Assembly (NCBI GenBank): GCA_913778495.1
Contig: CAJYVD010000013.1
Span: 62,001-126,000 of the forward strand
Length of the DNA: 64,000 nt
Direction of reading: 5' to 3'
DNA from: an uncultured Pantoea sp.
Lineage (GTDB): Bacteria; Pseudomonadota; Gammaproteobacteria; Enterobacterales; Enterobacteriaceae
In this document: positions 36,372 through 44,503 of the stretch, one piece after another
Position numbering within the stretch: the stretch's first letter is position 1
Layout of the letters: the number at the start of each line of letters is the position of its first letter
Notes under the pieces: model-generated
Databases searched by the model: none
Told to the model about the DNA's origin: nothing
What the model saw: the letters and a program-made list of their open reading frames with translations, nothing else
Position numbers and translations under genes: made by a program

Positions 36372-37832
36372 TTACTCCTCAGTGACTGGTTCAGTGGCAT
36401 CAGTAACAGTATCGCCATCAACAGGCGGCTCCTCGGCACGCTCAGCATCAATATCATCGTCGTTACGATCAGCCTCAAGCCAGCCGGTCTGCCTGAACTT
36501 GGTGCGAACGTCGCTCTTGGCGATGATGCCCTGCTGCCAACTCTGAATAAGCGCCAGAACGTCCTGCGATGTGAGCGATGCGTCGAAGAATTCCTGATTT
36601 AGCCAGAACACGGTGTTAGTCATGTCGGCTTTGCCACTCATGTAGAGCTGCGCATCCAGAATGGCGCGCTTAAGTGCCTCGCTGACATTACCGGCAATCG
36701 TACCCAGCACACTGTTATCGCTGCTGTAACGAATACGGGCTGCTTCTGCTGTCTCGTTCTGCCCTGACTGCTGCACAATGCGCGCACCAATCATCAGCAT
36801 CTGGTTCTCTTTTTCCTGCATCAGCTTGAGCGCGAGCTGGCTTTCACTGGCCTGCAGCATGATTGCATTGCCATCAGAGCCAAGGGAATAACCCCTTGTT
36901 GAACCAATCTGGATTCCGCCAGGGTTCCAGGCCTCGAAAGATTGCTGGTCGATATTGGTCGTGAAGAACAGCGTTGGCTGGCTGCTGATGAAGCCTGATT
37001 CCTCAACCGTAGCGCTGTTGCCGTAGTGAAGTACGTTCACTTCTGCGAGGTCTTCGAGGGGAGCCTTATCAATGCGAGCATCGTTGCTCTCAGCACCGAA
37101 GAAGTAGAACGGGATGTGATCGAACCGGTTGCCATTGAAGTCTGTCGGATACACGTCTAGCTGCGGCGTTTCGTAGGGGTCGCCCTCATGCCACATGCGG
37201 TGACGGTACGCGCCGTCTTCCAGTGTCAGTGCGCGGAACTGCTTTTTGACGTCAAAGGTGAATTCATCGTTTTCAGCCTTGTTGTAACACTCAGCGAAAA
37301 CAACCAGTGTCAGCTTGCGCACGCCATCAATTACGTCTTCGCGCCAGTTGATGATGCTCAGCGCTTCATAGAGGTGAATGTGAGCAAAGCGCCCTGCTGT
37401 CTGCGCCTTTGTCGGGCGCGTGCCTTCTGGTGAGTCACTTGTCGGATAGTCCACGAAGAAACCACCGCGACCGGTATCAAGGTCTTCACCTACAGCCTCT
37501 TTGGACAGCTGTTCAAGGCTGGTGCCGTCACCGCTGGCGTTTTCGATGAGGTATTTCACCGAATCCGGCAAATCAACCTCAGCAGTTTTACGGAACACTG
37601 CGCCAACCAGTCCCTGTCGCGTTCGACCAGTAATGTTGAGGAACATGGCGCGCTTAAGCAGTGCTTCGTAGCGTGCATTATTCTCGTCGCTGTTATTAGT
37701 TGGATCAGGCATAGGAAGGTAAATAATGCCCTTATCCTTCACAGCCCTGCTTCCGGCCACACAGTCTTTGACAAGCTGCCATGACTTTGCGGCATCGCTG
37801 TACTCTGCTCTTGCGTGTGAAAAGTTAGCCAT
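36372..37832 (-). CDS. Portal protein (DUF4055 family)
   Basis: 486 aa, beginning MANFSHARAEYSDAAKSWQL. The family pattern includes LKRAMFLNITGRTRQGLVGAVFRK and an acidic C-terminal tail. It forms the dodecameric channel for DNA entry and exit. It lies between the large terminase and the minor head gene, the expected position. Confidence 0.87.
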   Translation of the reverse strand: MANFSHARAEYSDAAKSWQLVKDCVAGSRAVKDKGIIYLPMPDPTNNSDENNARYEALLKRAMFLNITGRTRQGLVGAVFRKTAEVDLPDSVKYLIENASGDGTSLEQLSKEAVGEDLDTGRGGFFVDYPTSDSPEGTRPTKAQTAGRFAHIHLYEALSIINWREDVIDGVRKLTLVVFAECYNKAENDEFTFDVKKQFRALTLEDGAYRHRMWHEGDPYETPQLDVYPTDFNGNRFDHIPFYFFGAESNDARIDKAPLEDLAEVNVLHYGNSATVEESGFISSQPTLFFTTNIDQQSFEAWNPGGIQIGSTRGYSLGSDGNAIMLQASESQLALKLMQEKENQMLMIGARIVQQSGQNETAEAARIRYSSDNSVLGTIAGNVSEALKRAILDAQLYMSGKADMTNTVFWLNQEFFDASLTSQDVLALIQSWQQGIIAKSDVRTKFRQTGWLEADRNDDDIDAERAEEPPVDGDTVTDATEPVTEE

Positions 37833-37838
37833 AGTCGC

Positions 37839-39323
37839 TTATCGTCTGAAGGTAACAGGAGCCGCTTTAAGGACGCTGCGTTTCTTCTGCGTCACGGCGA
37901 AATAACGGAAGCTGTCAGCTCCGTGTGATGTATGGTCATGTAATGGCTTGTCTTTCCAGCAGCCGCATTTGTCGTCCCACTCTTTACGGTAGCCTTCAAG
38001 AGCTATGATGCCGTCAGCACACTTGTGCTCGTCAAAAACGCACTTCGGCAGGATTTCACGCACCTGCTCAATACCGTCATCAACCCCGATCTTAGGTACC
38101 ACCTGAAAGGTGATCGTGTATTTCACACCGTCAATCTCGTAACCCTCGCGGGCCAGCTCACGGCGCGATTTCGCATCTGAGCCGAACTCGCGGTTATCGA
38201 TATCGTGCGGCCCCCAGTGAGCGGCGTACTCGTATCCCTTATCCTTCAGCACCTTCATGTAGTGCCGGAGTCCTTCACCGCTGTTCTCGTAGTAGTCGAT
38301 GACGTGATATTCCTCGCCAACAATACGCACGAACCAGATGGCCGTGGAGTCGCCAACGCCAATATCCCAAAACGTGTGAACAGGCAGGTGAGAGTTATCA
38401 GGCAGCGCGCCAATGCGTTTCTGCTCGTAGAGTTTGCGGAACTGCTTAGCGTAATAAGCACCCTCGACTGACTGCTGAAATGCCTCTGCCGGTATCGACG
38501 GATATTCGCGCTTCATGTCATCGCCGAGCGTTTTCTCCTTGGCGTAATACCAGGCTCTCTGGCGCTCGTTAGTCACCACACCATGCTTTGCCTCGATATC
38601 AGCGAAATATTCGCTCAGGCGCTGCGGGATTGGCTCTACGGGATCGATTGAATACAGTGGATTCTTCCACCACGAGAAAAAGAAGAATTTCCAGTCTAAC
38701 TGTGAGAGCTGCTTGCCCTGAATGAGCGCCTTTTCTGCCGACTGGCAGTAATCGAAGAAGTAACCAGCCCGGCCTTCTGCAGTGCTTTCAATCGTCGTGA
38801 AACAATCGCCTGATACTGCCTCAAAGGCACCGGTAACAATCTCGCGCGCCTTATCCGGGAACTTGGCGCATATCTTGCCGAACTCTGAAACGTGTAGATA
38901 ACGAAGGGTGCCACCACGGAAAGACGTGCTGATATAGAGCGACCCACCTTTGCTGAATACCAGCTCACCCGCTGCATCATTGCTCGCAGGGTTGGCAGCT
39001 TTAATCTCATCAGGAAGGCGGTCATATGCATATTTGATTTTCTCTCGGAAAAGTCGCTTGGCGTCATTCAGTGTATGGGCGATCAGGGCGCACTTGGCTG
39101 CTTCGAACAAAGCCGCATCCAGCTGAATGATGCAGACCTCTGTGGTGAAACCTAGCTGACGAGCTTTCAGGATGATGTTGCGGGTATGCATGCCTTCGAA
39201 GTATTCGAGCTGCTCAGGCGTCATTTTAAAGCGTACTGGTTTTCCCTCTTTGTCGGTTATCCAGTAGAGGTGATTCAGGCGCCAGAGTTTGTCTCGCAGA
39301 AGCTTGAGATGTTCTGGCTTCAT
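37839..39323 (-). CDS. Terminase large subunit
   Basis: 494 aa. An N-terminal packaging ATPase has a deviant Walker A KARQLGFTT at residues 53-61. The C-terminal RNase H-like nuclease region includes DIGVGDSTAIWFV and a late Asp-rich segment. It cuts concatemers and pumps DNA through the portal. It follows the small subunit by 2 bp. Confidence 0.92.
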   Translation of the reverse strand: MKPEHLKLLRDKLWRLNHLYWITDKEGKPVRFKMTPEQLEYFEGMHTRNIILKARQLGFTTEVCIIQLDAALFEAAKCALIAHTLNDAKRLFREKIKYAYDRLPDEIKAANPASNDAAGELVFSKGGSLYISTSFRGGTLRYLHVSEFGKICAKFPDKAREIVTGAFEAVSGDCFTTIESTAEGRAGYFFDYCQSAEKALIQGKQLSQLDWKFFFFSWWKNPLYSIDPVEPIPQRLSEYFADIEAKHGVVTNERQRAWYYAKEKTLGDDMKREYPSIPAEAFQQSVEGAYYAKQFRKLYEQKRIGALPDNSHLPVHTFWDIGVGDSTAIWFVRIVGEEYHVIDYYENSGEGLRHYMKVLKDKGYEYAAHWGPHDIDNREFGSDAKSRRELAREGYEIDGVKYTITFQVVPKIGVDDGIEQVREILPKCVFDEHKCADGIIALEGYRKEWDDKCGCWKDKPLHDHTSHGADSFRYFAVTQKKRSVLKAAPVTFRR

Positions 39324-39325
39324 GC

Positions 39326-39925
39326 TTACCCCTTAGCGAGATCGTCCATCAGGTCAGAAAGTTTCTTAGATGCGTCTTCACCGACTGGTCCGTCAATGTC
39401 GTATGCCTGTCGCTCCAGGCCAATGAGTGTCTTTAGTGTGTCGGAGAGGTCTTTCATCGACTTAACTCGCCCCGGCATGCTGATGACCTTGTGATAGATT
39501 TCGTTGAGCTTGTCATATCCCTTATCATCAGGCTCAAACATCAAATCGCCCAACTGATTCAATGCAGCGACGTCTGCGCATTCGGCTTCTAGCTCATCGA
39601 ATAGGGAGTTGGCGATGTTGCGGGCGCGGCGAATGTCTCCGCGATGCTCCATGCGGACAGTAGCGATAACCTCAGCGTTAGCCTCAATGAGTATCCGTTC
39701 GCTGGTAGCCGTTTCAGTGGATACTTGGCTGGATACCTCGCGTTTGGATACCAGCGCGTCAGCTTTTGCTTTTATCTTCGCCTTTAAATCTCGCTCCCAT
39801 CCATCACGCTTAGCTCGCTTGTTGATAGCGCCGTGCGTAATGCCGTGCTGGGATGCGATTTCACGGATGGACAACAAGCCAGCCCGGTAAGCCGACTCGA
39901 TGGCCTCCCAATCAGGTGTTGCCAT
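39326..39925 (-). CDS. Terminase small subunit
   Basis: 199 aa from MATPDWEAIESAYRAG (GGGAAG before it); the frame extends upstream but the extension is hydrophobic and implausible. The N-terminal helix-turn-helix IREIASQHGITHGAINKRAKRDGW recognises the packaging site. The central charged region and KSMKDLSDTLKTLIGLERQAY are typical of this family. It is divergent from the secreted-protein gene at 39993. Confidence 0.9.
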   Translation of the reverse strand: MATPDWEAIESAYRAGLLSIREIASQHGITHGAINKRAKRDGWERDLKAKIKAKADALVSKREVSSQVSTETATSERILIEANAEVIATVRMEHRGDIRRARNIANSLFDELEAECADVAALNQLGDLMFEPDDKGYDKLNEIYHKVISMPGRVKSMKDLSDTLKTLIGLERQAYDIDGPVGEDASKKLSDLMDDLAKG

Positions 39926-39992
39926 ATTAACTTCCCTCAAATACTTAAAAATGATAAAAAACTCTAACCAATCACAACCAAAGAGATGCCAT

Positions 39993-40307
39993 ATGAAAAT
40001 CACCCACTTAGGCTTTTTAATACTTCTTGCTTCATCTCAATCGTTTGCAAGCGGCTTTAACAAAGCCGCAGATACTGCTCTAAAAGCGAACGATCTCAAG
40101 ACTTACTTCCATGAACTCGCCGAGTACGGTGGCTCTAAAAAGCAATGCACTGAAATGCTAGATAAATGGAATCAAGCGTTAGTTAACGGTGCCAATAACA
40201 ATGCAAACCAACCTGACCAAAGTGATTTCGATAAAGCAAAAAGCAAATGTACTGAAACAAAACACATTGCAGGAGCAGGCAAAGCAGCAGCAGGCGTTGC
40301 CTACTAA
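39993..40307 (+). CDS. Small secreted protein (moron)
   Basis: 104 aa from ATG 39993, starting a Sec signal peptide (MKITHLGFLILLASSQSFAS). The mature part of about 84 residues is polar with two Cys and an Ala/Gly-rich end. Function is not recognised. It lies on the strand opposite the late operon, between lysis and terminase genes, so it is probably an accessory gene expressed from the prophage. The open frame upstream overlaps terminase and is not used. Confidence 0.65.
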   Translation: MKITHLGFLILLASSQSFASGFNKAADTALKANDLKTYFHELAEYGGSKKQCTEMLDKWNQALVNGANNNANQPDQSDFDKAKSKCTETKHIAGAGKAAAGVAY

Positions 40308-40446
40308 CTTGCTTAGAAGCAACTAATGACTCGCTAAACAGGATTGGCGCTGTGCTGATCCTTTTAAATCGATGAAGTACTCGCGACAGAACATTTCTTG
40401 TTTGTCAGTGAGTGCCATTAGTAAAATCTCTAGGAAAATAATTTCA

Positions 40447-40794
40447 ATGGAAAACTATAGATCTCAAATTTTGGTTTTTACTGCACACTGCTCTACTGAA
40501 CGAGATATTTATGCTCTATTCAGCGAACTAAGTTCTTCAGGAAAAATTGCTAATTGGGCTTTTTCCATAGACCCACTCCCTTACGATTCGCGTCCATATT
40601 TTTTTAATGGTTCGGAGACCATCGTGGTAACCAAGTCATCGATAGCAGAAAATTGCGCGCACTCATCGAATGTTTTCCCCCACGATAACAATCATGATTA
40701 TGCATCTGCCAATTCCTGCATTAACGATTTGGCTAGCACGTTAAACAGCACTCAACTGATTAGCTGCTCAGTTCACAAACCCCATTTCATTTGA
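40447..40794 (+). CDS. Hypothetical accessory protein
   Basis: 115 aa if started at ATG 40447 (MENYRSQILVFTAHCSTE); the open frame begins at 40372 and either start is possible, since no strong ribosome site decides. It is soluble with several cysteines and His/Asn-rich stretches (HDNNHDYASANSC). No family was recognised. The gene is AT-rich and antisense to the late operon. Confidence 0.45.
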   Translation: MENYRSQILVFTAHCSTERDIYALFSELSSSGKIANWAFSIDPLPYDSRPYFFNGSETIVVTKSSIAENCAHSSNVFPHDNNHDYASANSCINDLASTLNSTQLISCSVHKPHFI

Positions 40795-40910
40795 TCTGAC
40801 CTGCAAACTAACCTGAAGCAGCGCCCTCTCCGGGCGCCGCTCTTTAAGCAAAAAGTGGCAACGGTTTATGCCTAAGACATCAATATAAACTCATTAACAC
40901 ATAGCAATAA

Positions 40911-40931
40911 AAAAACCGCCCGGAGGCGGCT
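40911..40931 (-). terminator. Intrinsic terminator after the 96-aa gene
   Basis: Minus-strand GCCGCC-TCCG-GGCGG followed by seven U, directly after the stop of the 40936-41226 gene. The interval 40795-40910 otherwise holds only a weak GC hairpin. Confidence 0.8.
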
Positions 40932-40935
40932 TGTC

Positions 40936-41226
40936 TCATTCATCTGATTCTTTGTAACTATCACGAACAGTACCGAGTTTCGTTGAACCGTGTGCTACCG
41001 TTCCGTCACCTAGAAGCACGTCACATTCATATCCAGGATAGATTTTCTTGAAATGCCCATCTTTCCACTCTCTGACAGTCATATCGTTTTTTGAAGCATT
41101 TTTCCGGGGGTACTGCGGCATGTCTTTTTTGTCGCCGCGAACATTTCCCCCATCTGGATACTTAAAATTCACATCAAAATCCTGAACATCCCATATCTTT
41201 TTTTCAACATTTTTCACTTGTGCCAT
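40936..41226 (-). CDS. Hypothetical 96-aa phage protein
   Basis: 96 aa, Lys/Asp-rich and soluble, starting MAQVKNVEKKIWDVQDFDVNF and containing NDMTVREWKDGHFKKIYPGY. No family was recognised. It has its own terminator immediately downstream and lies between the lysis and packaging modules, a common site for accessory genes. Confidence 0.65.
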   Translation of the reverse strand: MAQVKNVEKKIWDVQDFDVNFKYPDGGNVRGDKKDMPQYPRKNASKNDMTVREWKDGHFKKIYPGYECDVLLGDGTVAHGSTKLGTVRDSYKESDE

Positions 41227-41351
41227 TATTCATCCTTAATGTGAGTTGGCTTGGATTGCGAAACCCACTTATCGGATAAAATAAAAAATACTTTAGTTGC
41301 CACCATCATCAGGCGCACTCGCAAATGCGCCTTGTGATGAAGCTACTGCGG

Positions 41352-41576
41352 TTAGTCGGTTTTTTCGACTAACCAGTCTGCAGCAGATCGCATTTTTTTG
41401 ATTGCTTCGGTTCTAGCCAGCTTTTCTAAATCAGCTAAGGTTGCCTCTACCTCATAAGGTAATTTCATGTACAAAGACACGTTTTCACCACCCGAGTCAG
41501 GGTCGGTGTAAATCGTCACCTCCGCATAGACGAACTTACCTTCAACTCGGGTAAAGTTTCCAATCTCAATTTCCAT
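41352..41576 (-). CDS. Hypothetical 74-aa phage protein
   Basis: 74 aa, starting MEIEIGNFTRVEGKFVYAEV. It has beta-strand-like N-terminal half, then helix LADLEKLARTEAIKKMRSAADWLVEK. Acidic and soluble. No family was recognised. A GGCGCA/TGCGCC hairpin lies 15-40 bp beyond the stop, without a U-tract. Confidence 0.6.
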   Translation of the reverse strand: MEIEIGNFTRVEGKFVYAEVTIYTDPDSGGENVSLYMKLPYEVEATLADLEKLARTEAIKKMRSAADWLVEKTD

Positions 41577-41652
41577 GACTCACTCAGGTAAGAACCATTT
41601 ACCGAGGATTATGCATTACTGCCAATAGAGATCAAACTTGAAAAACGCCCGA

Positions 41653-42117
41653 TCACCTCAGGCACTGTTCTCTAATATACTGCTGCAACCCGGCTATTTG
41701 CTTTCCGGCGACTTCGATTCGACTTCTGAGGGTGAAATAATCCCGTTGAGCGGAGTCAGTAAGTCTGGGGCTGGCTGCATCATCCACGCTGGCGGCGCCG
41801 GAGGTAGATTGCTTCGTGCAGGTGGCGTTGAGCTGCAGCCGACGCTTGCCAGAAGCAACATCGCGCTGAAGCTGATCGATAGTCGCCTGAGCATCGGCTA
41901 ACTCCTTCGTATATTTCGCATCGAGAGCAGCAACGTCACGCTGGCGTTTCTGCATGTCGTTGATGGTGTCATTAGCAAGCTTAAGGTTACTGGTCGCCGT
42001 GTCCCGCTGAGCCTTATAGTCAATGGCGTTACCCCGGTAATAGATTGCTAGGCCTGCGGAAGTAAGAGCAGCTATTAGCAAACTCAGCATCAGCGCTGCA
42101 ATGGCTTTAGATGTCAT
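41653..42117 (-). CDS. Rz i-spanin
   Basis: 154 aa from MTSKAIAALMLSLL; an alternative Met five codons upstream overlaps the endolysin. One N-terminal transmembrane helix anchors it in the inner membrane, followed by a periplasmic coiled coil (residues about 30-95). It pairs with Rz1 to fuse inner and outer membranes in the last step of lysis. It overlaps the endolysin gene and contains Rz1 in another frame. Confidence 0.9.
   Translation of the reverse strand: MTSKAIAALMLSLLIAALTSAGLAIYYRGNAIDYKAQRDTATSNLKLANDTINDMQKRQRDVAALDAKYTKELADAQATIDQLQRDVASGKRRLQLNATCTKQSTSGAASVDDAASPRLTDSAQRDYFTLRSRIEVAGKQIAGLQQYIREQCLR
41694..41894 (-). CDS. Rz1 o-spanin lipoprotein, nested inside Rz
   Basis: 66 aa, wholly inside Rz in another frame, the standard lambda arrangement. 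Signal peptide MLRRLSISFSAMLLL with lipobox ASVGC (Cys20), then a short Pro/Ser-rich periplasmic part. It is the outer-membrane partner of Rz. Confidence 0.9.
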   Translation of the reverse strand: MLRRLSISFSAMLLLASVGCSSTPPARSNLPPAPPAWMMQPAPDLLTPLNGIISPSEVESKSPESK

Positions 42118-42610
42118 CAGGACCTTCCGCAAGACACATTGAACGCTCCATGTCGCGGCGGTTCATCAGGCCGCGAAACTTCATGCCACCAGCATAAACC
42201 CATCTGCGCAGTTCTTCGCAGGCTCCGTTCTGATCGCCCTTGTTCAGCTTCTTCAGCAAAGTGGATTTTGAAAATGAACCAGTGCCTACGTTGTAGGTGA
42301 AGCTGTAGAGCGCAGCGCGCTGGTATTCATTGAGCGGAACCTTAACCAGGCTATCAACTGTTTTCTTTACCGGTTGCAGATCTTTCCACAGCAGGCGATC
42401 ACATTCCCGGTCCGTGTATGTTTTGCCTTTAACGATATCGGCGCCCGTATGACCATCACAAACGGTCCACACGCCAGCCACGTCTTTGTAGGGTTCGTAT
42501 GCGCGCCCTTCTACTCCATCTTTCCCGCCGAGGAATACCGTAGCGATAAGCATGGCTCCGCCTCCTGCAGCGGCAACAAGCTTATTGCGCAGGCTGTTTG
42601 ATATTGCCAT
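42107..42610 (-). CDS. SAR endolysin (GH24 lysozyme)
   Basis: 167 aa. An N-terminal weakly hydrophobic signal-anchor-release segment (about residues 11-29, Gly/Ala-rich) is followed by a T4-type muramidase domain. The catalytic triad is Glu34, Asp43 and Thr49, with the exact 9/6 spacing of T4 lysozyme. It is exported by Sec, tethered, and released when the pinholin collapses the membrane potential. It lies 3 bp after the holin gene and overlaps Rz. Confidence 0.93.
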   Translation of the reverse strand: MAISNSLRNKLVAAAGGGAMLIATVFLGGKDGVEGRAYEPYKDVAGVWTVCDGHTGADIVKGKTYTDRECDRLLWKDLQPVKKTVDSLVKVPLNEYQRAALYSFTYNVGTGSFSKSTLLKKLNKGDQNGACEELRRWVYAGGMKFRGLMNRRDMERSMCLAEGPDDI

Positions 42611-42613
42611 AGG

Positions 42614-42856
42614 CTAATCCTCGTCGAGGGTGGGCGCGGTGGGCCAGCGTTGAAGGGCTTTGATCTGCGCCATTGTTGCCTTGCGCTTGTAATACCAGTT
42701 AATGCAGAGCGTAATCAGCGCGACCACAATACCGGCCAGTACGCCAACGGCACTCCATTCATCGGGACTTAGTTTGGTTAGCAAACCATTGGCTATTGTC
42801 CCGGCTGACGCGCCGTAAGCTGCGCCTGAAGCCAGTTTGCTCATATCAATACTCAT
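42614..42856 (-). CDS. S21-type pinholin
   Basis: 80 aa. Two transmembrane segments (about 8-26 and 34-56) and a basic C-terminus match the phage 21 S protein pattern (S-GAAYGASAG, then SPDEWSAVGVLAGIVVALI). Two Met codons (positions 1 and 5) give the dual-start holin/antiholin arrangement known from S21, with Asp4 as the extra charged residue here. Pinholins make tiny pores that depolarise the membrane and release the SAR endolysin next door. Confidence 0.88.
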   Translation of the reverse strand: MSIDMSKLASGAAYGASAGTIANGLLTKLSPDEWSAVGVLAGIVVALITLCINWYYKRKATMAQIKALQRWPTAPTLDED

Positions 42857-43046
42857 ATCACCTCCGATTATCGGGCGGTGCTGTCTGTAGTTACATAAAA
42901 GGCTGTTAATATTTTGCCAAGGGGATTGGGATACATCTTGATTGAAAGCGGCCTAGCTGATTGAAAGGAATAGATTAAAACCTCTGGTCGCACCTGCCAC
43001 TGCTTGTTAAAGTTAACCTTCCCTTACTATTTTTATTGGAGGAGAA

Positions 43047-43604
43047 ATGCAATTAGAAGGACTTCGTTCGCTACATGCGGATATGAATCGAAACAATGTC
43101 AAGCGTACTCAGTTCCAGTATCGCCATAATAACGTGGTTTTTGATGTAATTTTCTTTATTGATAGTGACCCTTTTCAATTGCTTTTTGGAGCAATAGGCC
43201 ATAAATGCAGCTTCATATTTGATGTGACTAAGGGGTACCAAGTTGCTCCCCTAATCAAACCTCGTTCTGCTTACTATGAATTATGTCGGATTTTAGGTCT
43301 CACATATGATCCTGATAATCCTTTCAGACCTCAAAATTTTCTAAGTCACTTTTCAGACCATATACCTTCGACAATAGCTTCTGTTAAAGAGCCTGTTGCC
43401 CTAGCCACACAATTTGCCGAAATTGTTGATGAAGGGGACAAAATTTACTTTAGCCATTGGAGAAATAACGGAGAGTCAAGCCACGTAAGTGAACAAAATC
43501 TTGAGAAAACCTATAAGGCCTTTGGCGAAACAATATCTGAATTCTGTCGCGTCAGAAATATCAGTAGTTGCTGGTCAGTAAAGGATAAAAAAAGTAAAAA
43601 GTAA
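43047..43604 (+). CDS. Accessory protein resembling DUF6037
   Basis: 185 aa after a strong ribosome site (GGAGGAG). It starts MQLEGLRSLHADMNRNNVKR and contains FDVIFFIDSDPFQLLFGAIG and LCRILGLTYDPDNPFRPQNFL, which I associate with the DUF6037 family (from memory, unverified). Function is unknown. It is AT-rich, opposite to late transcription, and set between tR' and the holin, with TTGTTA and TACTAT upstream as a possible promoter: an independent accessory unit. Confidence 0.65.
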   Translation: MQLEGLRSLHADMNRNNVKRTQFQYRHNNVVFDVIFFIDSDPFQLLFGAIGHKCSFIFDVTKGYQVAPLIKPRSAYYELCRILGLTYDPDNPFRPQNFLSHFSDHIPSTIASVKEPVALATQFAEIVDEGDKIYFSHWRNNGESSHVSEQNLEKTYKAFGETISEFCRVRNISSCWSVKDKKSKK

Positions 43605-43631
43605 AAAGCCCAAGGGGTTGACCTCGGGCTT
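43603..43631. terminator. Bidirectional terminator, tR' of the late promoter
   Basis: Stem GCCC-A-AGG / CCT-C-GGGC with a 6-nt loop. In the minus direction it is followed by UUUUU and then a second U run, about 35-60 nt after the pR' start, the position where lambda Q must act. In the plus direction it ends the 185-aa gene. Confidence 0.75.
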
Positions 43632-43670
43632 AAATTCTTAAACGAAGGCAGAAATCCCATCGTTGGAGCT

Positions 43671-43698
43671 AAATTACCACAGTTTCGGGAAAAGTAAA
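43671..43698 (-). promoter_or_regulatory. Candidate late promoter pR'
   Basis: Minus strand TTTACT-N16-TAATTT with an extended -10 (TGGTAATTT), just downstream of Q and reading toward the lysis genes through tR'. Placement is as in lambda; the Q-binding site was not resolved. Confidence 0.6.
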
Positions 43699-43726
43699 TA
43701 GCTCACTATAAATTTATGAGCTATTT
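43696..43726. repeat. Perfect 10-bp inverted repeat after Q
   Basis: AAATAGCTCA and TGAGCTATTT are separated by 11 nt. It lies 9 bp after the Q stop and overlaps the -35 of the candidate pR'. It may be the Q-utilisation (qut) site or a Q transcript end. Confidence 0.6.
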
Positions 43727-43735
43727 CCGATTGCG

Positions 43736-44503
43736 CTATCCAGTAACCCTATTGAGGGCAGTGTTTGCGCATGATTCCTCTATCTCAAGCTTGGTGATCA
43801 GCCCGTCATAGAATGCCTTTGCGCTCTTTTTCCAAGAGTCCAAGCTAATGGCATTCGTTATTGCACAGATAGCACTGTGCGCCTCGGTTGACGGTATGCG
43901 CTCATAACCTCGACCACAGCATCGCTTGCAATCGCCCATCACTGGTACGCCCTGCTTTTCCGTCTCTGCCTTCATAACTGCGCGACCACGACCATTGCAG
44001 TCGCGGCACGCAGTGGAGACAGCGCCTTTACCGCCACACTGCTTACAGAGCACGCGCACAGTGTCCTTGACGCTCCTGCTGTGTCCGCCGGACAGCGGCG
44101 ACTTCACTGAGAACACGTCAGCCTCGATAAAGCCCTTAGCTTCGCAGCAATCACATGGCTTCATGCTTGCGGCGCTGCGGCAATAGTCTAGGTAGGCATA
44201 AGTTGCGAGCGTTTGCAGGACCGCTGGCTTAACATCAGCATCAAGCTTGCGAAAGGCGGCAACCTTATCGCAGGACTGCATTGCAAATTCAGTTAATAGG
44301 GATACGGCGCGTGCGGCGTCGTTCTCGCTTACCCCAACCTTCCCCATGAAAGCGCTGTAGCCTAGCGGAGCGCGTGACATAGCCATTCCCATACTGGCAA
44401 TGTAATCCGTGCCAGTGAGCGTGTCTGGTGAAGTCTGAGGCGCCGTTCCGCTGAAGTTCTGCCCCTTAGGAAAATGGTACTTCACTGTAGCTTCTAAGCT
44501 CAT
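43736..44503 (-). CDS. Late antitermination protein Q (phage 82 type)
   Basis: 255 aa. The centre has paired Cys motifs (CDCCEAKG, CKQCGGKG, CRDCNGRGR, CKRCCGRGYE), the zinc-binding pattern of the Antiterm family that includes Q of phage 82, unlike lambda Q. The flanking helical regions fit too. It loads onto RNA polymerase paused near pR' and lets it ignore terminators through the late operon. It overlaps ninG by 4 bp. Confidence 0.9.
   Translation of the reverse strand: MSLEATVKYHFPKGQNFSGTAPQTSPDTLTGTDYIASMGMAMSRAPLGYSAFMGKVGVSENDAARAVSLLTEFAMQSCDKVAAFRKLDADVKPAVLQTLATYAYLDYCRSAASMKPCDCCEAKGFIEADVFSVKSPLSGGHSRSVKDTVRVLCKQCGGKGAVSTACRDCNGRGRAVMKAETEKQGVPVMGDCKRCCGRGYERIPSTEAHSAICAITNAISLDSWKKSAKAFYDGLITKLEIEESCANTALNRVTG
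44203..44216 (+). promoter_or_regulatory. Candidate CII site of paQ inside Q
   Basis: TTGC-N6-TTGC, the CII recognition pattern, on the plus strand inside Q and therefore antisense to it, as lambda paQ. A weak TTAACA follows 12 bp later at -10 distance. The motif could occur about once by chance in a prophage this size. Confidence 0.45.
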
